The notes under the pieces are model-generated. The model did not search any database, was not told the origin of the DNA, and was given only the letters and a program-made list of their open reading frames with translations. DNA of 64,000 nucleotides from CBFHSF01 sp965658445. GTDB lineage: Bacteria > Bacteroidota > Bacteroidia > Flavobacteriales > Schleiferiaceae. How positions within the stretch are numbered: the stretch's first letter is position 1; the number at the start of each line of letters is the position of its first letter. Where the stretch lies: positions 124,001-188,000 of the forward strand of contig CBFHSF010000004.1 of NCBI GenBank assembly GCA_965658445.1, read 5' to 3'. This document shows positions 26,743 to 36,048 of this stretch, one piece after another. The position numbers and the translations under genes were made by a program.

Positions 26743-27933
26743 ATGAAGATTTTACTTCTTAGCAATAAAAACCCTTTTCCTCCCAAAGACGGGAGTTCAT
26801 TGGCCATATACTCTATGGCTATGGGATTGGCAGAATCCGGAGCAGATGTAACGGTTCTGACCATGAATACGAAGAAGCACTTTCAGGACCCCAAACTATT
26901 ACCTGACGAGGCTAAAAAGCTACTGAAGGTACGATGGGTCCCTATCAATACAGACGTGACTACTTCAGGGATTCTCAAGAATCTCATGAAAAAGGAGTCT
27001 TATCACGTGTCAAGATTTAACCAAGAGATCTTTGAGAGTGAACTCATCAAGGTCCTCAAGGGAGAGTCTTTTGACATCATTCAAATCGAGGGTGTCTTTC
27101 TCAGTGACTATGTTCCTGTTATTCAAGAACACTCTTCTGCCAAAATCATTTTGAGAGCACACAACGTGGAGCACCAGATTTGGCAGCGCTACATAGAACA
27201 TTCACAAAGTGGCGTCAAAAAGGCCTACCTAAAGATTCAAAACTCAAGACTTAGGCAATTTGAGGTAAACTCCCTTCAGCATTACAATGCGCTCATCGCC
27301 ATTACGCAAGTGGATGCAAACTTTTTAAAATCGTTAGCTCCCAACAAGAAAACGCTGACCATTCCATTTGGAATCAATAAGGAAGATTATCCTCAACTCC
27401 CCTCCTCTACCAAGGATTTATACCACTTAGGTGCGGGAGACTGGCTACCCAACCAAGAAGGGATGAAGTGGTTCTTGAGAGAGGTTTGGCCCTTGGTGTT
27501 AGGCAAAAAGCCTGACGCGCAATTTTATTTGGCAGGAAGACATTGGCCCGTGGAAATTTCTTCTACCCAGCTCAAGGGTTTTCACTTTGTTGGAGAAGTA
27601 GAAAACATTGTGGACTTTATGGGTGAGCACGGTACGGCCGTGGTGCCGCTTCTTTCGGGCTCTGGCATGAGGATTAAAATTGCGGAGAGCATGGCCTTGG
27701 GTAAACCCATTATTTCTACCACGGTTGGCGTCGAAGGAATTTCTGCGCCCGAAAACGAAGCCATTTGGGTAGAAGACGACCCTGTGGCTTTTGCCAATAA
27801 ATGTATTGAGGCTCTAGATACCGATGTTGAACCCATGGGGAAAAGAGCTCGTGAATGGGTAATTCAGACCTTGGAGAGAACCTCTCTAGCCGGAGAATTA
27901 CTCAATTTTTACCGTGAAATCATTGAAGGATGA
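26743..27933 (+). CDS. Glycosyltransferase family 4 protein
   Basis: A 396-residue GT-B fold transferase. The N-terminal acceptor domain begins KILLLSNKNPFPPKDGSS and includes ILRAHNVEHQIWQRY; the donor domain has LGAGDWLPNQEGMKWF, then VPLLSGSGMRIKIAESMA and GKPIISTTVGVEGI, where the conserved glutamates contact the nucleotide sugar. ATG 26743 is two bases after the stop of the LptF/G gene; an alternative TTG five codons earlier would overlap it. The family transfers sugars to lipids or surface glycans; acceptor and donor are not predictable. It overlaps the next GT gene by four bases. Confidence 0.88.
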   Translation: MKILLLSNKNPFPPKDGSSLAIYSMAMGLAESGADVTVLTMNTKKHFQDPKLLPDEAKKLLKVRWVPINTDVTTSGILKNLMKKESYHVSRFNQEIFESELIKVLKGESFDIIQIEGVFLSDYVPVIQEHSSAKIILRAHNVEHQIWQRYIEHSQSGVKKAYLKIQNSRLRQFEVNSLQHYNALIAITQVDANFLKSLAPNKKTLTIPFGINKEDYPQLPSSTKDLYHLGAGDWLPNQEGMKWFLREVWPLVLGKKPDAQFYLAGRHWPVEISSTQLKGFHFVGEVENIVDFMGEHGTAVVPLLSGSGMRIKIAESMALGKPIISTTVGVEGISAPENEAIWVEDDPVAFANKCIEALDTDVEPMGKRAREWVIQTLERTSLAGELLNFYREIIEG

Positions 27934-29123
27934 TAGCCTCCCTCCTCTTTTGGGTCGCTTTGATAGGCATTGTTCACACGTATATTGCCTATCCTCTTTT
28001 ACTAAAACTTCTGAGTTCGGTAAAGGGCCGTTCGACCCAAACTGGGTTTGACATAAATAGTTCTTCTGAAAGTGTAGATCTTCCTGAGGTTACCATTCTG
28101 TTTGCCGCCTACAATGAAGAGAGTGTTATCGAACAAAAGATTCACTCTTGCTTTTCCTCTTCCTATCCAAAAGAAAAAATCTTTGTTTCTGTGGCTTCGG
28201 ACAAGAGCACAGACAAAACCCATGAAATTCTCGAAACACTAAAAACTCAATACCCTCATCTATCCTACACCATTAGCGAAGAGAGAATGGGGAAATCCGC
28301 ACTGATCAACCAATTGGTTTCTGAGGTCAAAACTCCAATATATATTGGAACGGATGCCAATATTATCTTTTCAAAAGACACTCTTATTGAGCTAATCAGA
28401 CCTTTTGCGGATTCTGACGTTCATTTGGTGGGAGGAAACATTGTGTATCAAGATTCAACTTCTCAAGGAATTGCCTCTCAGGAAGATCAATACCTTGATT
28501 TTGAGAATGCCTTAAAGCATAGGGAATCCATAGTTTTTAACCAGTTTATTGGTGCGGAAGGTGGTTGTTACGCCATGAGGACATCCTCTTATTCTCCCAT
28601 ACCTCCACTGACTTTTATGGAAGACTTTTACTTGACCATGAAAATCAATCAGAACCACCACAAAACCCTTTTTAACCCAGCTGCTATTTGCTTTGAGGAT
28701 GTGAGTACAGATTGGCGGGAAGAATTCAAGAGAAAGGTTAGAATCAGCATTGGGAATTTTCAAAACCTCAAGCGCTTTTCTCCTCTTTTATTCCGCTTTC
28801 CATTGGGGTTTGCTTTTTTCTCTCACAAGGTATTGCGATGGATTACCCCTATCCTCCTAATATCCATAGGGGTTTGCAGCATTTTTCTCTTTAACACAAG
28901 TCCTTTTTACAAGGGTTTCGCACTCCTTGAATTAGTTGTAATTTTGAGCCTTGGATTGGATGTCCTCTTTTCGAAAAGAGGTAAGCGATCCTTCGCATTT
29001 GGGCTATTGACCCATTTTATGGTAATGAACACTGCCCTCCTCGTAGGGTTATACAAATATTCAAAAGGTATATCTAGCAATGTCTGGCAACCAACAAAAA
29101 GAAATCAGCAGAAAACTCAATAG
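27930..29123 (+). CDS. Membrane glycosyltransferase family 2 protein
   Basis: A 397-residue GT-A transferase with membrane anchors. One N-terminal transmembrane helix (about 1-27) precedes the GT2 domain: VTILFAAYNEESVIEQK, SDKSTDKTHEIL, MGKSALINQLV, the metal DxD-like GTDAN, and the acceptor-side MEDFYLTMKI with a distal EEFKRKVRIS. Three C-terminal membrane helices (about 290-385) follow. This layout is that of processive or surface-polysaccharide GT2 enzymes. The ATG overlaps the stop of the GT4 gene (ATGA), and the 3' end overlaps the ribB start by 44 bases, so the pair seems inserted into the older lptF/G-ribB context. Confidence 0.87.
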   Translation: MIASLLFWVALIGIVHTYIAYPLLLKLLSSVKGRSTQTGFDINSSSESVDLPEVTILFAAYNEESVIEQKIHSCFSSSYPKEKIFVSVASDKSTDKTHEILETLKTQYPHLSYTISEERMGKSALINQLVSEVKTPIYIGTDANIIFSKDTLIELIRPFADSDVHLVGGNIVYQDSTSQGIASQEDQYLDFENALKHRESIVFNQFIGAEGGCYAMRTSSYSPIPPLTFMEDFYLTMKINQNHHKTLFNPAAICFEDVSTDWREEFKRKVRISIGNFQNLKRFSPLLFRFPLGFAFFSHKVLRWITPILLISIGVCSIFLFNTSPFYKGFALLELVVILSLGLDVLFSKRGKRSFAFGLLTHFMVMNTALLVGLYKYSKGISSNVWQPTKRNQQKTQ

Positions 29124-30315
29124 CATANNNNNNNNNNNNNNNNNNNNNNNNNNNNNNNNNNNNNNNNNNNNNNNNNNNNNNNNNNNNNNNNNNNNNNNNN
29201 NNNNNNNNNNNNNNNNNNNNNNNNNNNAAGATGCCATTGAGGACTTGAAGAACGGACGCATCGTTATCGTTGTAGATGATGAGGACAGAGAGAATGAAGG
29301 AGATTTTGTGGCTGCCGCCGAAAAGGTAACTCCCGAAATGATCAATTTCATGGCGACCCATGGACGTGGTTTGATTTGTGCTCCCATTATTGAGAGCCGC
29401 GCCACTGAATTGGAGTTGGACCTTATGGTTACCAAGAACACAGACCCACACCACACTCAGTTTACTGTTTCTGTAGACAAGATTGGTGACGGATGTACCA
29501 CTGGGATTTCTGCCTCTGACCGAGCAAAAACCGTTCTCTCCTTGGTAGACCCAAAAACTCAGCCCTCCGACTTGGCTAGACCCGGACATATTTTCCCTCT
29601 CAAGGCAAAACCAGGTGGTGTGTTGAGACGCACAGGACACACTGAGGCAGCCATTGATCTCGCTCGTTTGGCAGGCTGTGAACCCGCTGGAGTGATTGTA
29701 GAAATCATGAACGAGGACGGTACCATGGCTCGTTTGCCCCAACTGTTTAAAATTGCTGATCAATTTGACCTCAAAATCATCTCTATAGAAGATTTGGTTG
29801 CCTACAGAATGGATAACGAGTCGCTGATCAACTTGGTTGAGGAATTTCCTATCTCCACAGAATACGGAGATTTCACTTTCAAGGCCTACGAGCAAACGAC
29901 CAACGGTCAAATTCACATTGCTTTAACCATGGGAGATTGGACTCGAGAAGAAACCGTTCTCACTCGCATGCACTCTGCATCTGTGGGCAACGACATATTT
30001 CACCTTTTGACCAACGACACGACTTCTCAACTCAAAAAAGCCATGAAGGCGGTTCAAGAGAAGGGATCGGGTGTAATCGTCTACATGAATCAAAAGCAGG
30101 ACAGCTCTTCTCTTCTTCAGAGAATTAAGCAATACAAAAATGCCGACAGCGCTCCTAAAAATTCATTTACAAAGGATTCTAGAGACTTTGGTATTGGTGC
30201 ACAAATCCTTCACAATTTGGGTGTAAAGAACATTGCATTGTTGACCAGAAACCCCATTAAAAGAGTGGGTATCGAAGGCTACGGTCTCAAGATCGTAGAG
30301 AACGTTATCATGTAG
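29080..30315 (+). CDS. ribB: 3,4-dihydroxy-2-butanone-4-phosphate synthase RibB with degenerate RibA-like domain
   Basis: The N-terminal RibB domain makes the four-carbon precursor of riboflavin from ribulose 5-phosphate: VVDDEDRENEGDF (acidic metal loop), FMATHGRGLIC, DRAKTV, RPGHIFPLKAKPGGVLRRTGHTEA are intact. From about residue 245 it resembles GTP cyclohydrolase II, but the zinc site is gone: where active RibA has a Cys followed by a CxC pair, this protein reads RMHSASVGNDIFHLLTN with no cysteine. So it should be RibB only. An N run (29128-29227) follows LNSI; inserting a single base would give LNSIEDAIEDLKNG, the normal family sequence, so the true protein is about 378 residues. Confidence 0.9.
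   Translation: MSGNQQKEISRKLNSIXXXXXXXXXXXXXXXXXXXXXXXXXXXXXXXXXXDAIEDLKNGRIVIVVDDEDRENEGDFVAAAEKVTPEMINFMATHGRGLICAPIIESRATELELDLMVTKNTDPHHTQFTVSVDKIGDGCTTGISASDRAKTVLSLVDPKTQPSDLARPGHIFPLKAKPGGVLRRTGHTEAAIDLARLAGCEPAGVIVEIMNEDGTMARLPQLFKIADQFDLKIISIEDLVAYRMDNESLINLVEEFPISTEYGDFTFKAYEQTTNGQIHIALTMGDWTREETVLTRMHSASVGNDIFHLLTNDTTSQLKKAMKAVQEKGSGVIVYMNQKQDSSSLLQRIKQYKNADSAPKNSFTKDSRDFGIGAQILHNLGVKNIALLTRNPIKRVGIEGYGLKIVENVIM
29128..29227. other. Assembly gap (100 N) inside ribB
   Basis: A run of 100 undetermined bases. Flanking codons need only one extra base to restore the usual RibB N-terminus, so the run length is probably arbitrary. Confidence 0.95.
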
Positions 30316-30327
30316 TTGGATTGGTAT

Positions 30328-33300
30328 CTACTTCTGGTTTCCGGAAGTGAATTCAATAAATTCTGTTTCGGGTAGCACCCCTGAAGATTTTTCTTGGGGT
30401 TCTTTGGGATTAGGGGTTTCCTCATTTCCCTCCTTGCCCTTGTCCTCTTCGCCCTTTTCCTCTGCACTTTTTTCTGCATTGGGTAAATCACTATTGGGAT
30501 CTGCCGAGGTTTCTGTAGAGTCTGTGGGTTCTTCTGGAATCTTAGGATTGTCTCCTGGGTCCTCAACACCGTCCCCAAAGAGGATGTTCATCAATTCTCC
30601 AAACGTGTCAAAATCTGTTCGGTACAGAACCCCTACCCCTTGAGAATAGGGAGAAAGCTTATCCAATGCGGGGTTGTCTTGGTTGCTTCGGTTAAAGGCC
30701 TTGGCACGGACTTTTTCGCTAATTTGATATTCTACCTCCACATCTCCCACAATGGAGTTGGGATTGGATCCTACCGGCACATCCACCACGCTGTTTACCG
30801 TAATCTTATCGTCAAAGAAGGTCTTTGAAATTCCCACTTCCAATTCCTCATTATTGGTGAGCCCGGTTTCTGGATTAGCTCCCGTACCTGGGTTATACCC
30901 CAATTGAATATCAACATACTGTCCCAATCCCTGCGCTAAGAAGTTAGAAAGCTGGGTAAAGAGCGCCTGGCTCGTATTACTGGTTACGGAGTTACTCACG
31001 TATTCTGAACTGGATACATTGTCGGAGAAGAACGAATTGAGAATCAATAGCGAAAAGGCCTGACGGTTCATGTTGTCATCGGAGGACAATCGATTGGATA
31101 GTTCTTCTTGAAGAGCAGTGTTGGCGGTTGGAATTTTAATGTCAAACTTGATGTCAGGGTTCATCAAAGCCCCTTGCAAATTGAGGTACACATCTACGGG
31201 GTACTTTTGGTTGGACTCTGTAGACAGATAATTGTTCAAAGCGGTTTTGGTAACGTATTTTGCATCTAATGACACCTGCGCATCAAAGGGGTCTCCTGTC
31301 CAAGAAATGGTACCGCCGGGTTCTATTTCAAAGGGTTTGTTGAGAATGTTTTGAAGGGTGAAAAGGTAATTTCCCTTGACAATTCCCAAATTCCCAAACA
31401 TGTAAATTTCGCCACCAGGAGTGATGTTCATTCTGAGATTTCCTTCTGCACTTCCAGAGATTTTATCCCCGACAGTCTCGTCCATAATGAGCTCTACTTT
31501 GGCATCTGGGGTGACATCCACATCCAAATTGATGTTGAGCCCATTGAGTTTGGGAGCAGGCGCTAATTCTAGGTCTTGAGGAAGGAATACATCGTAATTG
31601 ACAAAGGTTATATACTCCAACTGACTGACCTCGGTAGGCCCCGAAAGGGGAATTTTAAAGTCTGTACCCGCCTCTGTGGTTGCCTTCATTGAAAGGGTAA
31701 TATCATCCAAAGGTCCCTTCATCGTCACCTTTCCAGTCGCTTTTATATTTCCGTAGAAATACGGGTTGTCATCGGCGTCGGTGTCTAAGGCCAACAAGTT
31801 GTCCGCATCAATGTCAAAGTCAAGCTCTAAATCCTTGAAGTTATCGTGAAGAATTCGGCCAGAAAACCTCCCTTTACTACCGTCTTTGGTATTTCTCAAA
31901 TCAAAGGAAGAAATGGAAATTTCTGATGGTGTGAAACGCACCGTTGGATCTGATTCAAAGGAATAATCGGTATTGAGGAAGGGAATGGTAAAGCCGACTT
32001 TATCTAAGGTAAGTGAACCAGAAACTCTTGGGTTAAACAACGTACCGTCAACTCCTACACTCCCATTAGCAACCCCACGGAGATTGGATAGGATTCCATC
32101 AAAGAAGGAGTTAAACGCCCCAATGCGCTGGCGATTGAGGTTTCCTTTAAAAGACATAGCCAAGGTGGAGTCCGTCTTTACATATCCCGTAAAGTCTAGA
32201 GTCTTAATTTGCCCTAAACTAGATTCTAAATCAATGTCAATCTGGTTTAAGGGTTGGTTCCATTGGGATACAAAAGCCAAGTGACCTTGATTCTTTTTAT
32301 TAAAAATAAGAGTGTCTACCTCAAAATTCCCCGTGAAGATTTGAAGACCTAAGAGGTCTTTTACAAATACATCTCCTGTAATGGTCCCATCAAAACGAGA
32401 ACTCTCAGAACCAATGGTGTAATTGAGAGGATAGAAGGAAAGACTGTCTATTTTGAGCTCCAACAGGCTTTCGGGGTTGTCGCTGATTTCACCGTCCAAA
32501 ACCAAGTAATCTCTTTCACTGAGGAGTGCTAGTTGCTTAAAGAACAAGGCACCCGCGCTGTCTATTGTGAAAATGGACTGAGGCTGAATAACAAAACGCG
32601 TATCGCCGTAATTGAACGAAGAGTTGGCCACATTAAAGTCAATGGATTGCCCTTCATTTCTATATCCCTTTGCAATCAGGTGGATGTCAGAATTGATAGA
32701 ATCTTGATAAATACCCTTCACCTCTACTCTAGATTCTCTACCCTTGGTATCTGCACTTATTCTTACGCTGTCCACTCTTTGTGTCCCCGCCGAGAATCGA
32801 TCCGAATCAAAATCTAAGAAAAACGAAATGTCCTTTTGCGATAGGTTCATCTCCGTTTTCTTTACCGCCAATTCTTGGTAGCGCAACCCTTCGGTATTGA
32901 GTTTGATGGAGTACTCCACGTTCTTAGTGTTTACCACACTGTTGAGCTTGGTATTGGGCTCAATAAAGAAATCCTGCTTGAGGATAGTAGAAAAAATCTC
33001 AGTATTGTTGAAGTTCAAGTTGATGTTGGCATGGACATTGGGATCCTCTCCATCGTAGGAATACGTAATCAATCCCTTGTCAAGGATGTAGGGATAACTC
33101 CAAAACAAATCTCCAATCTTGAAAATACCTGTAATATCTCCAGAAACTATTTTGGAGGAAAAGTCAATAGATTGATGATTGTTTACATTTTTGTTGTTGA
33201 CCAAAACCTGATCAAAGAAGAAAAAGCGCTCCTTGGAATCATAGGTTATGTTGGAAACGTTAACGACACCATCCCACCATTGATCTTCGAAAAAGCGAAA

Positions 33301-34968
33301 ATCAATATCGATATCTCCGGAAACCACAGAAATCGAATCATCGTACATTTTTAAGGCAAATAAGTCTGCCCGTACCAAATGTGCTTTAAAGTCTAGGACA
33401 GAGGTATCTGCGTTGAAGTTGATGTTTCCGTCAAAGTCAAATTCAACATTGGGGTCGTTCACGTTGATTTGACCGTTAAAGAAGGATTCTTCAATAACCC
33501 CAGAAATATTGATGTTAGAATAGGGATACTGATTGTACTCCAATTTTTCGACATCCATAGAAACGTTGAGTTCTACGGATTCTTGGGTAAACCCTTTTCC
33601 CTTTACCTCGCCGTTAAACTGGGATTGCCCAATGGATTCTGAATTGAGAACCGTTCCCAAATCCAACCATTGGAAGTCTAATCGACCTTCGTATTGAGCG
33701 GTTGTTGGCGAACGCAGTTCAGTAAGCGTAAGATTGGCATAGCCCTCTCCTATTCCCGTTTCCAAATCTCCATCCATAGAAAAGTGATCCATGGACCACT
33801 CGTAATTTCCACTCAAATCGACTTTATCAATTTTTTCTGTCCATTCATTGATGGGCTGATCAAAAAACTGATTGAGGTTTCGGTTAAGGTCGGAAGCCGT
33901 CGTTTTAAAAATCCCAACATCAGCTATAACCTTAATTTGCTCTACATCGGTGCATTGCGTTACATGGGCACTTCCGTACAACTTGGTGTTGCTCAAGTTT
34001 CTGAAATCCAGCTGCCTTACCCTAAAATCGTTGATGGTACCTTCTCCTTCACCAGAAAACGTAAAGACATCAAAATCAGGGAATTCGGGGATGTAGGATA
34101 TAAATTCATCAGAATCAAAAGTAGATTCATAAAATGTGACGTCGAGGTCTACTCTATTGATAAAGTCATCAAAATCATCGAGCACGTAACTCAATGTGGC
34201 GTCACCATTAACTTTGGAACCTGTGGTCATAAAGGACAAACCTTCCACACTGATCATCGTATCTGTATAAGCCGCCTTTCCAGAGAATGTATACAGCTGG
34301 AATCTATCCTCATCTACAAAGAACATGTCTCGGAATTCCCCTTTTACATTGGGACCCTCCAAAACAAATTTCTTCACCACCAATCCGGCGTCCTTGAGGA
34401 AAATGGCCGTGCATGAATCACAGCCGATGGGATTCTTTTCAAAGGCGAGGTCTCGGATTTCAATTTTGTCAATGGACATGCTAAAGGGGGCACCCGACGC
34501 CGAAGTATCTACGGGCTCTTCACTGACCATTTGTTGGACGGTGTCTACCGGGGAAAAGGATTCGATGAATTCGTAAAAGGCATATACGCTGTCTCCTGGG
34601 TGTTTTCTCAAATAGAACTTTCCTCCGTTCCAATCCAGGTGGGTCAGCATCAAATGATTCTGAGTGGCGTCAAAACCAAAGAGTCCCACCTTGAGGTCTT
34701 CAATGTAGGCTATCGTGTCTTGCTGCGTATCTTCCAGGTAAATGCCTTGAAAAGCCAGTTCATTGGGCCAGTAAAACTTGAGGCGTTTGATTTCTATGTT
34801 GACGTTGTACTCATCCTTGAGAAAGCCCATGGCCACATTCCCAAGATAGGTCTGGACGGCTGGAAATGAGGTCGCAACGGACAGCGATAGGATCAAAACG
34901 ATAAATCCTATAACAAACCACTTCAGTATTTTAACAACTTTTCTAATAACCTCGTATTTTTGCCGCAT
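30328..34968 (-). CDS. tamB: TamB-family translocation/assembly module protein
   Basis: A 1546-residue AsmA/TamB-type envelope protein. One N-terminal transmembrane anchor (about 10-35) is followed by a very long periplasmic part of beta-strand repeats rich in Asp/Asn, and the DUF490-like C-terminal region (about 1040-1440) with GNLRMNITPGGEIYMFG, GTISWTGDPFDAQVSLDA and NLQGALMNPDIKFDI, typical of TamB. The last 75 residues are a low-complexity Glu/Asp/Pro/Ser tail. Such proteins form hydrophobic grooves for lipid transport or aid outer-membrane protein assembly. ATG 34968 is used; a longer start at 34980 would reach deeper into tsaD. Its start codon overlaps that of tsaD on the other strand. 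Confidence 0.88.
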   Translation of the reverse strand: MRQKYEVIRKVVKILKWFVIGFIVLILSLSVATSFPAVQTYLGNVAMGFLKDEYNVNIEIKRLKFYWPNELAFQGIYLEDTQQDTIAYIEDLKVGLFGFDATQNHLMLTHLDWNGGKFYLRKHPGDSVYAFYEFIESFSPVDTVQQMVSEEPVDTSASGAPFSMSIDKIEIRDLAFEKNPIGCDSCTAIFLKDAGLVVKKFVLEGPNVKGEFRDMFFVDEDRFQLYTFSGKAAYTDTMISVEGLSFMTTGSKVNGDATLSYVLDDFDDFINRVDLDVTFYESTFDSDEFISYIPEFPDFDVFTFSGEGEGTINDFRVRQLDFRNLSNTKLYGSAHVTQCTDVEQIKVIADVGIFKTTASDLNRNLNQFFDQPINEWTEKIDKVDLSGNYEWSMDHFSMDGDLETGIGEGYANLTLTELRSPTTAQYEGRLDFQWLDLGTVLNSESIGQSQFNGEVKGKGFTQESVELNVSMDVEKLEYNQYPYSNINISGVIEESFFNGQINVNDPNVEFDFDGNINFNADTSVLDFKAHLVRADLFALKMYDDSISVVSGDIDIDFRFFEDQWWDGVVNVSNITYDSKERFFFFDQVLVNNKNVNNHQSIDFSSKIVSGDITGIFKIGDLFWSYPYILDKGLITYSYDGEDPNVHANINLNFNNTEIFSTILKQDFFIEPNTKLNSVVNTKNVEYSIKLNTEGLRYQELAVKKTEMNLSQKDISFFLDFDSDRFSAGTQRVDSVRISADTKGRESRVEVKGIYQDSINSDIHLIAKGYRNEGQSIDFNVANSSFNYGDTRFVIQPQSIFTIDSAGALFFKQLALLSERDYLVLDGEISDNPESLLELKIDSLSFYPLNYTIGSESSRFDGTITGDVFVKDLLGLQIFTGNFEVDTLIFNKKNQGHLAFVSQWNQPLNQIDIDLESSLGQIKTLDFTGYVKTDSTLAMSFKGNLNRQRIGAFNSFFDGILSNLRGVANGSVGVDGTLFNPRVSGSLTLDKVGFTIPFLNTDYSFESDPTVRFTPSEISISSFDLRNTKDGSKGRFSGRILHDNFKDLELDFDIDADNLLALDTDADDNPYFYGNIKATGKVTMKGPLDDITLSMKATTEAGTDFKIPLSGPTEVSQLEYITFVNYDVFLPQDLELAPAPKLNGLNINLDVDVTPDAKVELIMDETVGDKISGSAEGNLRMNITPGGEIYMFGNLGIVKGNYLFTLQNILNKPFEIEPGGTISWTGDPFDAQVSLDAKYVTKTALNNYLSTESNQKYPVDVYLNLQGALMNPDIKFDIKIPTANTALQEELSNRLSSDDNMNRQAFSLLILNSFFSDNVSSSEYVSNSVTSNTSQALFTQLSNFLAQGLGQYVDIQLGYNPGTGANPETGLTNNEELEVGISKTFFDDKITVNSVVDVPVGSNPNSIVGDVEVEYQISEKVRAKAFNRSNQDNPALDKLSPYSQGVGVLYRTDFDTFGELMNILFGDGVEDPGDNPKIPEEPTDSTETSADPNSDLPNAEKSAEEKGEEDKGKEGNEETPNPKEPQEKSSGVLPETEFIEFTSGNQK
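34955..34962 (+). promoter_or_regulatory. Bacteroidota -7 element of tsaD, inside tamB codons 3-5
   Basis: TATTTTTG matches TAnnTTTG, four bases before ATG 34967. It lies within the first codons of the opposite gene tamB. No TTG at standard -33 spacing. Confidence 0.5.
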
Positions 34969-35986
34969 GGAACGCAACACCTACATACTCGCTATAGAAT
35001 CATCTTGTGATGATACTTCGGCAGCGGTTCTCAAAAACCGTTCTGTTTTATCTAACGTAACGGCCAATCAATCCGTGCACGAGGCCTATGGAGGTGTAGT
35101 TCCAGAGTTGGCTTCTAGAGCCCACCAAAAGAACATCGTTCCCGTGGTGGACCAGGCTCTAAAGATAGCAAATATAGTGCCCAATCAATTAGACGCCGTG
35201 GCCTTTACCAGTGGCCCCGGATTGTTGGGTTCTTTGCTCGTAGGAGTCTCATTTTCAAAGTCTTTGCACACCGCTTTGGGAATCCCCATGATTGAAGTCC
35301 ATCATATGCAAGCTCATATACTGGCTCATTTGATAGAAAATGACGGAGAAAAGTCTCCCGAATTTCCCTTTCTATGCCTTACGGTAAGTGGTGGTCACAC
35401 TCAAATTGTAAAGGTCTCTGATCCGTATTCATTTGAAGTAATAGGTGAAACTATTGACGACGCTGCAGGAGAGGCTTTTGATAAAGTGGCCAAAATTATG
35501 GGGCTTCCCTATCCAGGTGGCCCCGTCATTGACAAACTGGCTAAAGAGGGAAATCCGGAATTCCTCCCATTCAACAAACCCAAAATTGAAGGGTTGGATT
35601 TTAGCTTCAGTGGACTGAAGACGTCTTTCTTGTACACGCTTCAAAAACAGGTGAAAAAAGATCCTGATTTTGTAGAAAAGAATGCCAAGGACATCTGTGC
35701 ATCCATTCAAAAAACCATTGTTGATATTCTCATTGAAAAAGTCACCAAGGCAGCCAAACTTCACAATATCAAAGAAATTGCATTGGCCGGTGGGGTTTCT
35801 GCAAATAGCGAACTGCGCAGTAGATTGTTGGAAGCTGCGCATGAAAATCAGTGGAACGCCTACATCCCACCTTTTGAGTATACTACGGACAATGCGGCCA
35901 TGATTGGCATTACGGGATACTATCAGTATTTGAAGGAAAACTTTGCCAAAAACACAGTTACGGCAAAGGCAAGGGTTTCTATTTAG
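34967..35986 (+). CDS. tsaD: tRNA N6-threonylcarbamoyltransferase TsaD
   Basis: A 339-residue TsaD (Gcp/YgjD), which transfers threonylcarbamoyl to A37 of ANN-decoding tRNAs with TsaB and TsaE. The N-terminus ILAIESSCDDTSAA, the metal motif HHMQAH (His113, His117), TVSGGHTQIVK, FDKVAKIMGLPYPGGP and ALAGGVSANSELR are all diagnostic. The start is fixed by the family N-terminus and by the -7 element four bases upstream. It is divergent from tamB with the two ATG codons overlapping in the same CATG. Confidence 0.97.
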   Translation: MERNTYILAIESSCDDTSAAVLKNRSVLSNVTANQSVHEAYGGVVPELASRAHQKNIVPVVDQALKIANIVPNQLDAVAFTSGPGLLGSLLVGVSFSKSLHTALGIPMIEVHHMQAHILAHLIENDGEKSPEFPFLCLTVSGGHTQIVKVSDPYSFEVIGETIDDAAGEAFDKVAKIMGLPYPGGPVIDKLAKEGNPEFLPFNKPKIEGLDFSFSGLKTSFLYTLQKQVKKDPDFVEKNAKDICASIQKTIVDILIEKVTKAAKLHNIKEIALAGGVSANSELRSRLLEAAHENQWNAYIPPFEYTTDNAAMIGITGYYQYLKENFAKNTVTAKARVSI

Positions 35987-36048
35987 GATTCAATGATTCT
36001 GTCTCTATTATTCTTAATTTTTCGAGGTATAAAATTGTATATTCAACC

